Assembly: GCF_039908645.1 (NCBI RefSeq)
Contig: NZ_CP150917.1
Location: forward strand, 3,669,501-3,733,500
DNA: 64,000 bases
Source: Pseudomonas helvetica
Lineage (GTDB): Bacteria; Pseudomonadota; Gammaproteobacteria; Pseudomonadales; Pseudomonadaceae
Direction of reading: 5' to 3'
In this document: positions 54,826 to 64,000 of the stretch, piece after piece
Numbering within the stretch: position 1 is the first letter of the stretch
Layout of the letters: the number at the start of each line of letters is the position of its first letter
Notes under the pieces: generated by a model
Databases searched by the model: none
Told to the model about the DNA's origin: nothing
Seen by the model: only the letters and a program-made list of their open reading frames with translations
Translations under genes and position numbers: made by a program

Positions 54826-56177
54826 CCCTGACTTCCTTCGGCCCTGCCAACCGCATCAAGCGCAGTGCAGAGACTCACCCGCTGACCTGGCGCCTGCGTG
54901 ACGACGGCGAGGCTGTCTGGCTCGACGAGTACCAGGCCAAGAACGGCTACGCCGCAGCGCGTAAAGCCTTCGCCGACATGTCCCAGGACGATATCGTCCA
55001 GACCGTCAAGGACTCCGGCCTCAAGGGTCGCGGTGGCGCAGGCTTCCCCACTGGCGTGAAGTGGGGCCTGATGCCCAAAGACGAATCCATGAACATCCGC
55101 TACCTGCTGTGCAACGCGGATGAAATGGAACCCAACACCTGGAAAGACCGCATGCTGATGGAGCAACTGCCCCATCTGCTGATCGAAGGCATGCTGATCA
55201 GTGCTCGCGCACTGAAAACCTACCGTGGCTACATCTTCCTGCGTGGCGAATACACCACCGCCGCCAAGCACCTGAACCGTGCCGTGGAAGAAGCCAAGGC
55301 TGCAGGCCTGTTGGGCAAGAACATCCTGGGCAGCGGTTTCGATTTCGAACTGTTCGTCCACACCGGCGCCGGGCGTTACATCTGCGGTGAAGAAACCGCA
55401 CTGATCAACTCCCTCGAAGGCCGCCGCGCCAATCCGCGCTCCAAGCCGCCCTTCCCTGCCGCCGTTGGCGTGTGGGGCAAGCCGACCTGCGTGAACAACG
55501 TCGAAACGCTGTGCAACGTGCCGGCGATCATCGGCGACGGCGTGGACTGGTACAAATCCCTCGCTCGCGAAGGCAGTGAAGACCATGGCACCAAGCTGAT
55601 GGGCTTCTCCGGCAAAGTGAAGAACCCTGGCCTGTGGGAGCTGCCGTTCGGCGTCCCTGCGCGCGAGCTGTTCGAAGACTACGCAGGCGGCATGCGCGAC
55701 GGTTACAAGCTCAAGTGCTGGCAGCCAGGCGGCGCCGGTACCGGCTTCCTGTTGCCGGAACACCTGGACGCACAAATGTACGCCGGCGGCATCGCCAAAG
55801 TGGGCACCCGTATGGGTACCGGCCTGGCCATGGCGGTGGACGACAGCATCAACATGGTGTCCCTGCTGCGCAACATGGAAGAGTTCTTCGCCCGTGAGTC
55901 GTGCGGTTTCTGCACCCCGTGCCGTGACGGTTTGCCGTGGAGCGTCAAGCTCCTGCGCGCCATCGAGAACGGTGAAGGGCAAGCCGGCGACATCGAGACC
56001 CTGCTGGGTCTGGTCGGCTTCCTCGGCCCAGGCAAGACCTTCTGTGCTCACGCACCGGGTGCCGTGGAGCCATTGGGCAGCGCCATCAAGTATTTCCGTC
56101 CAGAGTTCGAAGCCGGCATCGCGCCCACCCGCGCCGCCGTCCCGCCTCTGGCAAGGCCGATCGTAGTCGGCGCTTAA
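54822..56177 (+). CDS. nuoF: NADH-quinone oxidoreductase subunit F
   Basis: A 451-residue subunit that binds NADH and FMN ([15 protein letters not shown] near residue 68) and cluster N3 ([12 protein letters not shown]). It takes hydride from NADH. It is followed by the only long gap in the operon, 136 bp with a hairpin. Confidence 0.96.
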   Translation: MTLTSFGPANRIKRSAETHPLTWRLRDDGEAVWLDEYQAKNGYAAARKAFADMSQDDIVQTVKDSGLKGRGGAGFPTGVKWGLMPKDESMNIRYLLCNADEMEPNTWKDRMLMEQLPHLLIEGMLISARALKTYRGYIFLRGEYTTAAKHLNRAVEEAKAAGLLGKNILGSGFDFELFVHTGAGRYICGEETALINSLEGRRANPRSKPPFPAAVGVWGKPTCVNNVETLCNVPAIIGDGVDWYKSLAREGSEDHGTKLMGFSGKVKNPGLWELPFGVPARELFEDYAGGMRDGYKLKCWQPGGAGTGFLLPEHLDAQMYAGGIAKVGTRMGTGLAMAVDDSINMVSLLRNMEEFFARESCGFCTPCRDGLPWSVKLLRAIENGEGQAGDIETLLGLVGFLGPGKTFCAHAPGAVEPLGSAIKYFRPEFEAGIAPTRAAVPPLARPIVVGA

Positions 56178-56185
56178 CGCTTTAA

Positions 56186-56215
56186 AAAGGCGAACGGTCC
56201 GTGCCGTTCGCCTTT
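56186..56215. promoter_or_regulatory. Hairpin in the nuoF-nuoG gap
   Basis: AAAGGCGAACGG (56186-56197) and CCGTTCGCCTTT (56204-56215) form a perfect 12-bp stem with a six-base loop, nine bases after the nuoF stop. It is terminator-like but has only three T residues after it, so partial termination, mRNA processing or stability control are all possible. Confidence 0.55.
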
Positions 56216-56313
56216 CGTCCGATGACGCCTTTTCAGGCTGTTTGGATTTGGACGGATAACAAGATTCCATTAGCCACGCCCGCTGACACCGGGCCAACGA
56301 AGAACTTTGAACC

Positions 56314-59028
56314 ATGGCCACTATCCACGTAGACGGCAAAGAGCTCGAAGTCGATGGGGCAGACAACCTGTTACAGGCATGTCTGTCGCTAGGCCTCGAT
56401 ATCCCTTATTTCTGCTGGCACCCCGCCCTCGGCAGCGTTGGCGCTTGCCGCCAGTGCGCCGTCAAGCAGTACACCGACGAGAACGACAAGCGTGGTCGTA
56501 TCGTCATGTCCTGCATGACGCCTGCGACCGACGGCAGCTGGATCTCCATCGATGACGAAGAAGCCAAAGTGTTTCGCGCAAGCGTCGTCGAATGGCTGAT
56601 GACCAACCACCCGCACGACTGCCCCGTGTGCGAGGAAGGCGGTCACTGCCACCTGCAAGACATGACGGTAATGACCGGCCACAACGAGCGCCGTTACCGC
56701 TTCACCAAGCGTACCCACCAGAACCAGCAACTGGGCCCGTTCATTTCCCACGAAATGAACCGCTGCATCGCCTGCTATCGCTGCGTACGCTTCTATAAAG
56801 ACTACGCCGGCGGTACTGACCTCGGTGTATTCGGTGCCCACGACAACGTGTACTTCGGTCGCGTTGAAGACGGCACCCTCGAAAGCGAGTTCTCCGGCAA
56901 CCTCACCGAGGTCTGCCCGACCGGTGTGTTCACCGACAAGACTCACTCCGAGCGCTACAACCGTAAATGGGACATGCAGTTCTCGCCAAGCATCTGCCAT
57001 GGCTGCTCCAGCGGTTGCAACATCAGCCCGGGAGAGCGTTACGGCGAACTGCGTCGCATCGAAAACCGCTTCAACGGTTCGGTGAACCAGTACTTCCTGT
57101 GCGACCGTGGCCGTTTCGGCTATGGCTACGTCAACCGCGAAGATCGTCCACGTCAGCCACTGCTGGCCAACGGCGCGAAGCTGAGCCTCGACGAAGCGCT
57201 GGATAAAGCCGCTGACCTGCTGCGCGGTCGCAACATCGTCGGTATCGGTTCGCCGCGTGCCAGCCTTGAAAGCAACTACGCCCTGCGCGAACTGGTCGGT
57301 GCCGAGCACTTCTACTCGGGCATCGAAGCTTCCGAGCTTGAGCGTATTCGCCTGGTCATGCAGGTACTGAAAGACAGCCCGCTGCCGATCCCGAACATGC
57401 GCGACGTCGAAGACCACGACGCGATTTTCGTCCTCGGTGAAGACCTGACCCAAACCGCTGCGCGCATGGCCCTGGCCCTGCGTCAATCGGTCAAAGGCAA
57501 AGCCGAAGACATGGCCGACGCGATGCGCGTTCAGCCTTGGCTCGACGCTGCGGTGAAAAACATCGGCCAGCACGCGCTGAACCCGCTGTTTATCGCAAGC
57601 CTGGCCGAAACCAAGCTCGACGACGTGGCTGAAGAATGTGTTCACGCCGCTCCAGACGACCTGGCACGTATCGGTTTCGCCGTGGCTCACGCCCTCGACG
57701 CCAGCGCTCCAGCCGTTGAAGGCCTGGACAGCGAAGCTCTCGAACTGGCTCAACGCATCGCCAACGCCCTGCTCGCGGCCAAGCGCCCACTGATCATCGC
57801 CGGTACTTCGCTGGGCTCCAAAGCCCTGATCGAAGCGGCGGCGAACATCGCCAAAGCCCTGAAGCTGCGCGAGAAGAACGGTTCCATCAGCCTGATCGTG
57901 CCAGAGGCCAACAGCCTCGGCCTGGCCATGCTCGGCGGCGAATCGGTCGATGCAGCCCTGCAAGCGGTGATCGAGGGTAAAGCCGACGCCATCGTGGTGC
58001 TGGAAAACGATCTGTACACCCGCACCGACAAAGCCAAGGTCGATGCGGCCCTGACCGCCGCCAAAGTGGTGATCGTTGCCGACCATCAGAAAACCGCTAC
58101 CAGCGATCGCGCACACCTGGTTCTGCCAGCTGCCAGCTTCGCTGAAGGCGACGGTACGCTGGTCAGCCAGGAAGGCCGCGCCCAGCGCTTCTTCCAGGTC
58201 TTCGACCCGACTTACCTCGATGCAAGCATCCTGGTTCACGAAGGCTGGCGCTGGCTGCATGCCCTGCGCGCAACCCTGCTGAACCAGCCGATCGACTGGA
58301 CCCAACTGGACCACGTCACCGCGGCCTGCGCTTCGAGCACTCCACAACTGGCCGGCATCGTCAACGCCGCACCGTCCGCTTCGTTCCGGATCAAAGGCCT
58401 GAAACTGGCCCGCGAACCGCTGCGTTACAGTGGCCGGACCGCCATGCGCGCCGACATCAGCGTGCACGAGCCGCGTACATCCCAGGACAACGACACCGCG
58501 TTCTCGTTCTCCATGGAAGGTTACTCGGGCTCGGTCGAACCGCGTCAGCAAGTGCCATTCGCCTGGTCGCCGGGCTGGAACTCGCCGCAAGCCTGGAACA
58601 AGTTCCAGGACGAAGTCGGTGGTCACCTGCGTGCCGGTGATCCGGGTGCTCGCCTGATCGAAAGCCAGGGTGATTCGCTGAACTGGTTCGCCAGTGTTCC
58701 GCGTGCATTCAATCCGGCTCAAGGCACCTGGCAGGTTGTGCCGTTCTATCACCTGTTCGGCAGCGAAGAGAACTCTTCGAAAGCCGCTCCGGTCCAGGAA
58801 CGCATTCCGGCTGCTTATGTGTCGCTGGCCAAGTCCGAAGCCGATCGTCTGGGCGTCAATGACGGTGCCATGCTGAGCTTGAACGTTGCCGGCCAGACCC
58901 TGCGTCTGCCACTGCGCATCAACGAAGAACTGGGCGCTGGCCTGGTGGCGCTGCCTGCGGGTATCGCCGGCATTCCACCGGCAATCTTTGGCAAATCCGT
59001 TGACGGTCTGCAGGAGGCAGCGCAATGA
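56314..59028 (+). CDS. nuoG: NADH-quinone oxidoreductase subunit G
   Basis: A 904-residue iron-sulfur subunit. N-terminal cysteines bind [2Fe-2S] N1b and [4Fe-4S] N5 and N4 ([34 protein letters not shown]); CHGCSSGCN with a later Cys adds N7, found only in some bacteria. The rest is molybdopterin-oxidoreductase-like without the cofactor. ATG 56314; overlaps nuoH by four bases. Confidence 0.96.
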   Translation: MATIHVDGKELEVDGADNLLQACLSLGLDIPYFCWHPALGSVGACRQCAVKQYTDENDKRGRIVMSCMTPATDGSWISIDDEEAKVFRASVVEWLMTNHPHDCPVCEEGGHCHLQDMTVMTGHNERRYRFTKRTHQNQQLGPFISHEMNRCIACYRCVRFYKDYAGGTDLGVFGAHDNVYFGRVEDGTLESEFSGNLTEVCPTGVFTDKTHSERYNRKWDMQFSPSICHGCSSGCNISPGERYGELRRIENRFNGSVNQYFLCDRGRFGYGYVNREDRPRQPLLANGAKLSLDEALDKAADLLRGRNIVGIGSPRASLESNYALRELVGAEHFYSGIEASELERIRLVMQVLKDSPLPIPNMRDVEDHDAIFVLGEDLTQTAARMALALRQSVKGKAEDMADAMRVQPWLDAAVKNIGQHALNPLFIASLAETKLDDVAEECVHAAPDDLARIGFAVAHALDASAPAVEGLDSEALELAQRIANALLAAKRPLIIAGTSLGSKALIEAAANIAKALKLREKNGSISLIVPEANSLGLAMLGGESVDAALQAVIEGKADAIVVLENDLYTRTDKAKVDAALTAAKVVIVADHQKTATSDRAHLVLPAASFAEGDGTLVSQEGRAQRFFQVFDPTYLDASILVHEGWRWLHALRATLLNQPIDWTQLDHVTAACASSTPQLAGIVNAAPSASFRIKGLKLAREPLRYSGRTAMRADISVHEPRTSQDNDTAFSFSMEGYSGSVEPRQQVPFAWSPGWNSPQAWNKFQDEVGGHLRAGDPGARLIESQGDSLNWFASVPRAFNPAQGTWQVVPFYHLFGSEENSSKAAPVQERIPAAYVSLAKSEADRLGVNDGAMLSLNVAGQTLRLPLRINEELGAGLVALPAGIAGIPPAIFGKSVDGLQEAAQ

Positions 59029-60032
59029 CCTTGTTCACTCCTGAAGTGATCGACATCATCATCGCGGTGCTCAAGGCCATCGTGATCCTGCTCGCCGTAG
59101 TGGTCTGCGGCGCGCTGTTGAGCTGGGTCGAGCGTCGTTTGCTCGCCCTCTGGCAGGACCGTTACGGTCCGAACCGCGTCGGCCCGTTCGGCGCGTTCCA
59201 GATCGCGGCCGACATGATCAAGATGTTCTTCAAGGAAGACTGGACGCCGCCGTTCGCCGACAAGGTGATTTTCACCCTGGCGCCGGTCGTGGCCATGAGC
59301 GCCTTGCTGATTGCCTTCGCGATCATCCCGATCACCCCGACCTGGGGTGTCGCGGACCTGAACATCGGCATCCTGTTCTTCTTCGCCATGGCCGGTCTGT
59401 CGGTCTACGCGGTGTTGTTCGCCGGCTGGTCGAGTAACAACAAGTTCGCCCTGCTGGGCAGCTTGCGGGCCTCGGCACAAACCGTGTCGTACGAAGTGTT
59501 CATGGGCCTGTCGCTGATGGGCATCGTGATCCAGGTCGGCTCGTTCAACATGCGCGACATCGTTGATTACCAGGCCCAGCACCTGTGGTTCGTCATTCCG
59601 CAGATCTTCGGTTTCCTGACCTTCTTCATTGCCGGCGTCGCCGTGACTCACCGTCACCCGTTCGACCAGCCGGAAGCGGAGCAGGAACTGGCCGACGGTT
59701 ACCACATTGAATACGCCGGCATGAAATGGGGCATGTTCTTCGTCGGCGAGTACATCGGCATCGTGTTGATTTCGGCGCTGCTGGTAACCTTGTTCTTCGG
59801 TGGCTGGCACGGTCCGTTCGGCATTCTGCCGCAGATCCCGTTCATCTGGTTCGCACTGAAAACCGCGTTCTTCATCATGTTCTTCATCCTGCTGCGCGCC
59901 TCGATTCCGCGCCCACGGTATGACCAAGTGATGGACTTCAGCTGGAAGTTCTGCCTGCCGCTGACCCTCGTCAACATGCTGGTGACCGCTGCGATCGTGT
60001 TGCTCAACACGCCCGCCATCGCGGCTCAGTGA
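59025..60032 (+). CDS. nuoH: NADH-quinone oxidoreductase subunit H
   Basis: A 335-residue membrane subunit with about eight helices, with [20 protein letters not shown] and [20 protein letters not shown], and the [11 protein letters not shown] segment near the end. It forms the quinone channel with NuoB and NuoD. Starts within nuoG. Confidence 0.96.
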   Translation: MTLFTPEVIDIIIAVLKAIVILLAVVVCGALLSWVERRLLALWQDRYGPNRVGPFGAFQIAADMIKMFFKEDWTPPFADKVIFTLAPVVAMSALLIAFAIIPITPTWGVADLNIGILFFFAMAGLSVYAVLFAGWSSNNKFALLGSLRASAQTVSYEVFMGLSLMGIVIQVGSFNMRDIVDYQAQHLWFVIPQIFGFLTFFIAGVAVTHRHPFDQPEAEQELADGYHIEYAGMKWGMFFVGEYIGIVLISALLVTLFFGGWHGPFGILPQIPFIWFALKTAFFIMFFILLRASIPRPRYDQVMDFSWKFCLPLTLVNMLVTAAIVLLNTPAIAAQ

Positions 60033-60044
60033 GGATAGAGAATC

Positions 60045-60590
60045 ATGAAGTATATTTTTGACATCGTGCATGGCTTCTTCACCCAGCTTCGCAGCCTGGT
60101 GATGATCTTCGGCCATGCCTTCCGCAAGCGCGACACGCTGCAATATCCGGAAGAGGCGGTGTACCTGCCGCCGCGCTTTCGTGGACGTATCGTCCTGACC
60201 CGCGACCCCGATGGTGAAGAGCGTTGCGTTGCCTGCAACCTCTGCGCCGTGGCATGCCCGGTCGGTTGCATCTCGCTGCAGAAAGCCGAAACCGAAGACG
60301 GTCGCTGGTACCCGGAGTTTTTCCGTATCAACTTCTCGCGCTGCATTTTCTGTGGCCTCTGCGAGGAAGCCTGCCCGACCACCGCGATCCAGCTGACACC
60401 GGATTTCGAAATGGCCGAGTTCAAGCGTCAGGACCTGGTTTACGAGAAAGAAGATCTGCTGATCTCCGGCCCCGGCAAAAACCCTGACTACAACTTCTAT
60501 CGTGTTGCAGGTATGGCCATTGCTGGCAAGCCGAAAGGCTCCGCGCAGAATGAAGCCGAACCGATCAACGTGAAGAGCTTGCTGCCTTAA
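60045..60590 (+). CDS. nuoI: NADH-quinone oxidoreductase subunit I
   Basis: A 181-residue ferredoxin-like subunit with two [4Fe-4S] motifs, [16 protein letters not shown] and [17 protein letters not shown], for clusters N6a and N6b, which connect NuoG to NuoB. 12 bp after nuoH. Confidence 0.96.
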   Translation: MKYIFDIVHGFFTQLRSLVMIFGHAFRKRDTLQYPEEAVYLPPRFRGRIVLTRDPDGEERCVACNLCAVACPVGCISLQKAETEDGRWYPEFFRINFSRCIFCGLCEEACPTTAIQLTPDFEMAEFKRQDLVYEKEDLLISGPGKNPDYNFYRVAGMAIAGKPKGSAQNEAEPINVKSLLP

Positions 60591-60599
60591 GGAAGAAAG

Positions 60600-61100
60600 A
60601 TGGAATTCGCTTTCTATTTCGCGTCAGGAGTTGCCGTTGTGTCCACGCTTCGCGTGATCACCAACACCAATCCTGTACACGCCCTGCTCTACCTGATTAT
60701 TTCGCTGCTCGCCGTGGCGATGACCTTTTTCAGCCTCGGTGCGCCATTTGCCGGTGTACTGGAAGTGATCGCCTACGCCGGCGCCATCATGGTGCTGTTC
60801 GTGTTCGTGGTGATGATGCTGAACCTCGGCCCCGCCTCGGTTCAGCAAGAGCGCGTCTGGCTCAAGCCCGGCATCTGGGCGGGTCCCGTTGTACTGGCTG
60901 CGCTGCTGCTGGCTGAACTGCTGTATGTGCTGTTCAGCCATTCCAGCGGCAGCGGCGTCGGCCACACCACCGTAGACGCCAAGGCCGTGGGCATCAGCCT
61001 GTTCGGTCCTTATCTGCTGGTGGTCGAACTCGCCTCGATGCTGCTGCTCGCCGCAGCCGTCACGGCGTTCCATTTGGGCCGCAACGAGGCGAAGGAGTAA
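60600..61100 (+). CDS. nuoJ: NADH-quinone oxidoreductase subunit J
   Basis: A 166-residue membrane subunit with five hydrophobic segments; [20 protein letters not shown] is the pi-bulge helix of the family. Part of the proton-translocating arm. GGAAGAAAG precedes ATG 60600. Confidence 0.95.
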   Translation: MEFAFYFASGVAVVSTLRVITNTNPVHALLYLIISLLAVAMTFFSLGAPFAGVLEVIAYAGAIMVLFVFVVMMLNLGPASVQQERVWLKPGIWAGPVVLAALLLAELLYVLFSHSSGSGVGHTTVDAKAVGISLFGPYLLVVELASMLLLAAAVTAFHLGRNEAKE

Positions 61101-61104
61101 CTTT

Positions 61105-61413
61105 ATGCCTGCTATCCCTCTCGAACATGGTCTGGCGGTTGCCGGCATCCTGTTCTGCCTCGGTCTGGTTGGCCTGATGGTCCGCCGCAACATTCTTTTC
61201 GTGCTGATGAGCCTGGAGGTCATGATGAATGCCTCCGCACTGGCGTTCATCGTTGCCGGTAGCCGTTGGGGCCAGCCGGATGGACAGATCATGTTCATCC
61301 TGGTGATCAGCCTGGCAGCTGCCGAGGCCAGTATTGGCCTGGCGATTCTGTTGCAGCTGCATCGCCGCTTCCACACTCTCGATATCGACGCTGCCAGCGA
61401 GATGCGCGGATGA
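61105..61413 (+). CDS. nuoK: NADH-quinone oxidoreductase subunit K
   Basis: A 102-residue MrpC-like subunit with three hydrophobic helices and the buried glutamates in SLEVMMNA and [11 protein letters not shown]. Four bases after nuoJ; its stop overlaps nuoL. Confidence 0.95.
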   Translation: MPAIPLEHGLAVAGILFCLGLVGLMVRRNILFVLMSLEVMMNASALAFIVAGSRWGQPDGQIMFILVISLAAAEASIGLAILLQLHRRFHTLDIDAASEMRG

Positions 61414-63263
61414 ACCTTCTCTATCTGACTTTCGTATTCCCCCTGATCGGTTTCCTGCTGCTTTCGTTCTCACGCGGGCGCCTCTCGGAAAACCTCTCGG
61501 CGCTGATCGGCGTCGGCTCCGTCGGCCTCTCGGCGATCGTTGCTGCCTATGTGATCTGGCAGTTCAACGTCGCGCCGCCTGAAGGCGGTCACGTCACCCA
61601 GGTGTTGTGGCAGTGGATGTCGGTAGGCGACTTCAAGCCGAACTTCGCCCTGTACCTGGATGGCCTGTCCGTGACTATGCTCGGTGTGGTCGTCGGCGTG
61701 GGCTTCCTGATCCACCTGTTCGCGTCCTGGTACATGCGCGGTGAAGACGGTTACTCGCGCTTCTTCGCGTACACCAACCTGTTTATCGCCAGCATGCTGT
61801 TCCTGGTGCTGGGCGATAACCTGTTGTTCCTGTACTTCGGTTGGGAAGGCGTGGGCCTGTGCAGCTACCTGTTGATCGGTTTCTACTACAGCAACCGCAA
61901 CAACGGTAACGCCGCACTCAAAGCCTTCATCGTCACCCGTATCGGTGACGTGTTCATGGCCATCGGCCTGTTCATCCTGTTCCAGCAGTTGGGCACGCTG
62001 AACATTCAAGAGCTGCTGGTCAAAGCGCCTGAGCACTTCAAGACCGGCGACTTCTGGATCGTCATGGCGACCCTGATGCTGCTGGGTGGCGCTGTCGGTA
62101 AATCCGCGCAACTGCCGCTGCAAACCTGGCTGGCGGATGCGATGGCCGGCCCTACCCCGGTTTCGGCACTGATCCACGCCGCGACCATGGTGACCGCCGG
62201 TGTCTACCTGATCGCCCGTACCCACGGTCTGTTCGCCCTGGCACCGGATATCCTGCACCTGGTCGGCATCGTCGGCGGTGTGACCCTGGTGCTCGCCGGT
62301 TTCGCAGCCCTGGTCCAAACCGACATCAAACGTATCCTCGCCTACTCGACCATGAGCCAGATCGGCTACATGTTCCTGGCGCTGGGCGTAGGTGCCTGGG
62401 AAGGCGCGATCTTCCACCTGATGACTCACGCATTCTTCAAGGCGCTGCTGTTCCTTGCTTCCGGTTCGGTGATCGTTGCCTGCCACCACGAACAGAACAT
62501 CTTCAAGATGGGCGGTCTGTGGAAGAAACTGCCACTGGCCTACACCAGCTTCATCGTCGGCGGCGCGGCCCTTGCGGCCCTGCCACTGGTGACCGCAGGT
62601 TTCTACTCGAAAGACGAAATCCTCTGGGAAGCCTTCGCCAGCGGCAACCACGGTCTGCTCTATGCAGGTCTGGTGGGTGCCTTCATGACGTCGCTGTACA
62701 CCTTCCGCCTGATCTTCATCGCGTTCCACGGTGAAGTGAAGACCGAAGCCCATGCCGGCCACGGCATCGCCCACTGGCTGCCACTGTCGGTGCTGATCGT
62801 ACTGTCGACCGCCATTGGCGCGATGATCGTTCCGCCACTGCACGGCGTACTGCCAGAAAGCGTTGGGCATGCCGGCGGCGAAGCCAAGCACAGCCTGGAA
62901 CTGGCCTCGGGCGCTATCGCCCTGTCCGGTATCCTGCTGGCCGCGCTGCTGTTCCTCGGCAAGCGTCGCTTCGTCACCGCCATCGCCAACAGCGGCATCG
63001 GCCGTCTGCTCTCGGCCTGGTGGTTCGCGGCCTGGGGCTTCGACTGGATCTACGACAAACTGTTCGTCAAGCCGTACCTTGCGATCAGCCACATGCTGCG
63101 CAAAGACCCGTTCGACCAAACCATCGGTTTGATCCCGCGGATGGCCAAAGGGGGTCACAACTCCCTGAGCCGTACCGAAACAGGTCAACTGCGTTGGTAC
63201 GCCGCCTCGATGGCTGCTGGTGCCGTGCTGGTTATCGGCGCTGTCGTGCTGGTAGCGGTCTGA
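61410..63263 (+). CDS. nuoL: NADH-quinone oxidoreductase subunit L
   Basis: A 617-residue antiporter-like subunit with about 16 helices, including [23 protein letters not shown] helix 5 (Glu within), the Lys helix near [20 protein letters not shown] and the C-terminal lateral helix region. It is the distal proton channel. ATG 61410 overlaps the nuoK stop; earlier starts fall inside nuoK. Confidence 0.95.
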   Translation: MNLLYLTFVFPLIGFLLLSFSRGRLSENLSALIGVGSVGLSAIVAAYVIWQFNVAPPEGGHVTQVLWQWMSVGDFKPNFALYLDGLSVTMLGVVVGVGFLIHLFASWYMRGEDGYSRFFAYTNLFIASMLFLVLGDNLLFLYFGWEGVGLCSYLLIGFYYSNRNNGNAALKAFIVTRIGDVFMAIGLFILFQQLGTLNIQELLVKAPEHFKTGDFWIVMATLMLLGGAVGKSAQLPLQTWLADAMAGPTPVSALIHAATMVTAGVYLIARTHGLFALAPDILHLVGIVGGVTLVLAGFAALVQTDIKRILAYSTMSQIGYMFLALGVGAWEGAIFHLMTHAFFKALLFLASGSVIVACHHEQNIFKMGGLWKKLPLAYTSFIVGGAALAALPLVTAGFYSKDEILWEAFASGNHGLLYAGLVGAFMTSLYTFRLIFIAFHGEVKTEAHAGHGIAHWLPLSVLIVLSTAIGAMIVPPLHGVLPESVGHAGGEAKHSLELASGAIALSGILLAALLFLGKRRFVTAIANSGIGRLLSAWWFAAWGFDWIYDKLFVKPYLAISHMLRKDPFDQTIGLIPRMAKGGHNSLSRTETGQLRWYAASMAAGAVLVIGAVVLVAV

Positions 63264-63302
63264 TATGAACCTTGCGAACTTGCGAAAGGAAACGAGCCCG
63301 TC

Positions 63303-64000
63303 ATGATTTTGCCATGGCTAATCCTGATCCCCTTCATCGGCGGCCTGCTGTGCTGGATGGGTGAGCGCTTCGGCGCTACCCTCCCCCGCTGGATTGCGCT
63401 GATCACCATGTCCCTGCTGCTCTCCCTCGGCCTCTGGCTGTGGGCCCACGGTGACTATTCATTTGCTCCGGCGCCTGGCGCCGATCAGACCTGGGCGCTT
63501 GAGTTCAAGCATGTCTGGATCGAGCGCTTCGGCATCAACGTGCACCTGGCCCTCGACGGCCTGTCGCTGTTGATGATCATGCTGACCGGTCTGCTGGGTG
63601 TCCTCTCGGTACTCTGCTCGTGGAAAGAGATCCAGCGTCATGTTGGCTTCTTCCACCTGAACCTGATGTGGATCCTGGGCGGTGTCGTCGGCGTGTTCCT
63701 GGCCCTCGACCTGTTCATGTTCTTCTTCTTCTGGGAAATGATGCTGGTGCCGATGTATTTCCTCATCGCGCTCTGGGGTCACAGTTCTTCGGACGGCAAG
63801 AAAACCCGGATCTACGCGGCGACCAAGTTCTTCATCTTCACTCAGGCCAGCGGCCTGATCATGCTGGTGGCGATCCTGGGTCTGGTACTGGTCAACTTCA
63901 ACAGCACGGGCGTGATTACTTTCAACTACGCCGACCTGTTGAAAACCAAGATGTCGCTGACCACCGAGTACGTTCTGATGCTTGGCTTCTTCATCGCCTT
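63303..64000 (+). CDS. nuoM: NADH-quinone oxidoreductase subunit M (3' end outside window)
   Basis: The first ~232 residues of an antiporter-like subunit: [18 protein letters not shown] at the start and [20 protein letters not shown] with the conserved Glu of helix 5. The normal length is about 510 residues, so more than half lies beyond 64000. 39 bp after nuoL; nuoN is expected next. Confidence 0.93.
   Translation, partial: MILPWLILIPFIGGLLCWMGERFGATLPRWIALITMSLLLSLGLWLWAHGDYSFAPAPGADQTWALEFKHVWIERFGINVHLALDGLSLLMIMLTGLLGVLSVLCSWKEIQRHVGFFHLNLMWILGGVVGVFLALDLFMFFFFWEMMLVPMYFLIALWGHSSSDGKKTRIYAATKFFIFTQASGLIMLVAILGLVLVNFNSTGVITFNYADLLKTKMSLTTEYVLMLGFFIA

Noticed and set aside
56389..59025. 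878-codon minus-strand frame opposite nuoG
   Set aside because: Antisense shadow; no start signal and no recognisable domain.
61470..63188. 572-codon minus-strand frame opposite nuoL
   Set aside because: Gln/His/Asp-rich translation of the complement of a membrane protein; shadow.

Overview
The window is 64 kb of a high-GC gammaproteobacterial chromosome, almost certainly a Pseudomonas of the P. fluorescens group. This rests on the gene order from the tus genes through cysG-serS-crcB-rarA, lolA-ftsK, trxB-aat-bpt-infA, clpA-clpS-cspD, icd/idh, mnmA-hflD-purB, aceA and nuo (as I recall, the same order as around PA2605-PA2649 of P. aeruginosa PAO1), on the fused nuoCD gene, and on Pseudomonas REP/REPIN repeats. 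No tRNA, rRNA, transposase, integrase or CRISPR array was seen.

Layout. 1-3.1 kb: a minus-strand polyamine-catabolism operon (FAD oxidase, HTH-cupin regulator, glutamine-synthetase-like ligase, cut by the window edge). 3.3-5.6 kb: a DUF985 cupin and a Rieske-FAD reductase. 5.6-9.05 kb: a compact cassette of one 62-residue DUF1843 protein, two DUF1842-DUF1843 proteins and a radical SAM/SPASM enzyme, closed by a terminator; this looks like a peptide- or protein-modifying system and is the most interesting part. 9.2-19.2 kb: accessory genes (VOC protein, AraC regulator, thiolase/3-hydroxyacyl-CoA dehydrogenase/TetR cassette, HMCES-type protease, NudK, an AA10 copper monooxygenase without a signal peptide, small hypotheticals, a DUF1275 membrane protein). 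19.3-22.8 kb: tusDCBE with a TrpD2-like gene, then a glutathionyl-hydroquinone reductase.

22.9-51 kb is conserved core: siroheme and seryl-tRNA synthesis, fluoride export, RarA, LolA, FtsK, thioredoxin reductase, the whole N-degron set (Aat, Bpt, ClpS, ClpA), IF-1, CspD, two unrelated NADP-isocitrate dehydrogenases transcribed divergently, tRNA thiolation (MnmA, fed by the Tus relay), HflD, PurB, a uL16 hydroxylase and isocitrate lyase. Icd, Idh and AceA together set the split between the TCA cycle and the glyoxylate shunt. 51.4-64 kb is the respiratory complex I operon nuoA-B-CD-E-F-G-H-I-J-K-L-M, with nuoM running off the end.

Non-coding highlights: seven paired REP elements (REPINs) of three sequence classes, mostly just after genes; a 1.05-kb perfect-context inverted-repeat element between infA and clpA that contains a 14-copy hexamer microsatellite and a four-copy REP-like tandem array; a long hairpin inside the nuo operon; and dyad sequences in front of the polyamine operon and the radical SAM cassette.
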